NCBI GenBank assembly: GCA_964423475.1
Contig: CAYRFD010000046.1
Span: 1-5,469, forward strand
DNA length: 5,469 bases
Source of the DNA: JAUPVN01 sp964423475
GTDB lineage: Bacteria; Patescibacteriota; Saccharimonadia; Saccharimonadales; CAIOMD01
Direction: 5' to 3'
The notes under the pieces were generated by a model. That model was not told the DNA's origin, did no database searches, and worked only from the letters and a program-made list of their open reading frames with translations. Position 1 is the stretch's first letter; each line of letters starts with the position of its first letter. This document shows, in pieces, positions 4,712-5,469 of this stretch. A program made the translations under genes and the position numbers.

Positions 4712-5469
4712 GTGAGTGTTTTAAAGTCTAGTGATTATGTACATTTGCATAATCATACACAATTTAGTTTGCTAGATGGCTTGTCAAAGATTGAGCCTCT
4801 TATTGACCTGGTTGAATCTTATGATATGAGGGCAATTGCTAAGACCGATCATGGTACTCTTTCTGGTACGGTAGAGTTTTACAAGCATGCTATGTCTAAA
4901 GATATTAAACCAATTATTGGTATTGAGACATATGTAGCCTCACGATCACACACAGATAAAGATCCTGCAAAAGATAAGCCACGTTTTCATCTAGTTTTAT
5001 TAGCAATGAATAATGTTGGTTACAAAAATATTATGCAACTATCTTCAATAGCTAATCTTGAAGGATTTTACTATTTTCCCCGCATAGACCACGAGTTACT
5101 TGAACAATATAACAAAGGTATAATTGCCATGAGTGGTTGTATGGGTGGAGAAGTAGGCCAGGCTATAAAAAATGGTCAAGTAAAAAAAGCTGAATCAATA
5201 GCAAGCTGGTATAAAAAGATATTTAATGATAGATATTATCTAGAGGTGCAAGACCATGGACATCCTAAAAACCCTTTATATAATGCAGATCAAGAATTAG
5301 TAAATAATGAAATTATTAAAATAGGAAAAAAATTAGATATTCCGATAGTTGTTACGTGTGATGCTCATTATTTACGCCACCAAGATCAAGAAGCACATGA
5401 GGTATTATTATGTGTTGGTACTGGCTCTTATCTATCGGATACCAAACGAATGACTTTAAAAGATTTTCC
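4712..5469 (+). CDS. dnaE: DNA polymerase III subunit alpha, N-terminal PHP region, 3'-truncated by the window edge
   Basis: This is the replicative polymerase catalytic subunit. Only 252 codons plus 2 nt lie inside the window, and the frame is open to the edge. They cover the PHP domain and its approach to the palm. Conserved blocks: VHLHNHTQFSLLDG (10-23), AIAKTDHGTLSG (41-52), KPIIGIETYV (66-75), HLVLLAMNNVGYKNIMQL (93-110), EGFYYFPRID (117-126), SGCMGGEV (141-148), YLEVQDHG (176-183) and VTCDAHYLRHQDQEAHEVLL (214-233). All expected PHP metal-ligand positions look intact: His13, His15, Asp22, His47, Glu72, His93, Cys143, Asp217 and His219. By contrast, E. coli DnaE has lost several, for example Phe in place of the DHG His. 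A metal-dependent 3'-5' exonuclease is therefore possible, as reported for Thermus DnaE. The GTG start is supported by AAAGGG and by a stop just upstream. DnaE1 rather than PolC is clear from the PHP at the very N-terminus. Confidence 0.96.
   Translation, partial: MSVLKSSDYVHLHNHTQFSLLDGLSKIEPLIDLVESYDMRAIAKTDHGTLSGTVEFYKHAMSKDIKPIIGIETYVASRSHTDKDPAKDKPRFHLVLLAMNNVGYKNIMQLSSIANLEGFYYFPRIDHELLEQYNKGIIAMSGCMGGEVGQAIKNGQVKKAESIASWYKKIFNDRYYLEVQDHGHPKNPLYNADQELVNNEIIKIGKKLDIPIVVTCDAHYLRHQDQEAHEVLLCVGTGSYLSDTKRMTLKDF

Overview
The window looks like a chromosomal housekeeping segment from a small-genome, AT-rich bacterium. My best guess is the Candidate Phyla Radiation (Patescibacteria), most likely a Saccharibacteria (TM7) relative. 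The basis is gene content, tight packing with 0-4 nt junctions, small family-like membrane proteins that I associate with that group, and protein sequences divergent from model bacteria. TGA serves as a stop (end of gatA), so this is not the TGA=Gly code of Gracilibacteria/Absconditabacteria. The taxonomic call is inference. Everything supported lies on the + strand. A run of exactly 100 N at 2844-2943 suggests an assembled scaffold, possibly metagenomic.

Layout. Positions 2-1309 hold gatA, cut at its 5' end by the window edge. Its stop overlaps (ATGA) the start of a 135-residue membrane-anchored protein (1306-1713) of unrecognised function with a HEPN-like R-x4-H motif. gatB (1714-3048) follows with no spacer and is interrupted by the N gap near its C-terminus. 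galU (3052-3954) follows 3 nt later with a good Shine-Dalgarno. Next come two small membrane proteins: a DUF948/YtxG-like 77-mer (3974-4207), possibly with its own promoter and leaderless, and a YtxH-like 135-mer whose start is better placed at 4225 than at the upstream ATG at 4207. A hairpin terminator (4650-4684) closes this block. Its T-tract runs into a TATAAT box that probably drives dnaE (from GTG 4712), of which only the N-terminal PHP region, 252 codons, is inside the window.

How the genes work together. GatA and GatB are the amidase and kinase/tRNA-binding subunits of the GatCAB amidotransferase, which makes Gln-tRNA(Gln) and/or Asn-tRNA(Asn) from the misacylated Glu or Asp forms. 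GatC is not in the window and may lie just upstream. GalU makes UDP-glucose for surface glycans. The YtxG/YtxH-like pair is probably envelope-associated. DnaE is the replicative polymerase alpha subunit and keeps a full set of PHP metal-ligand residues. I found no mobile element, CRISPR array, tRNA or rRNA. I also found no clear new multi-gene system: the best candidate for something undescribed is the small membrane protein inserted between gatA and gatB.
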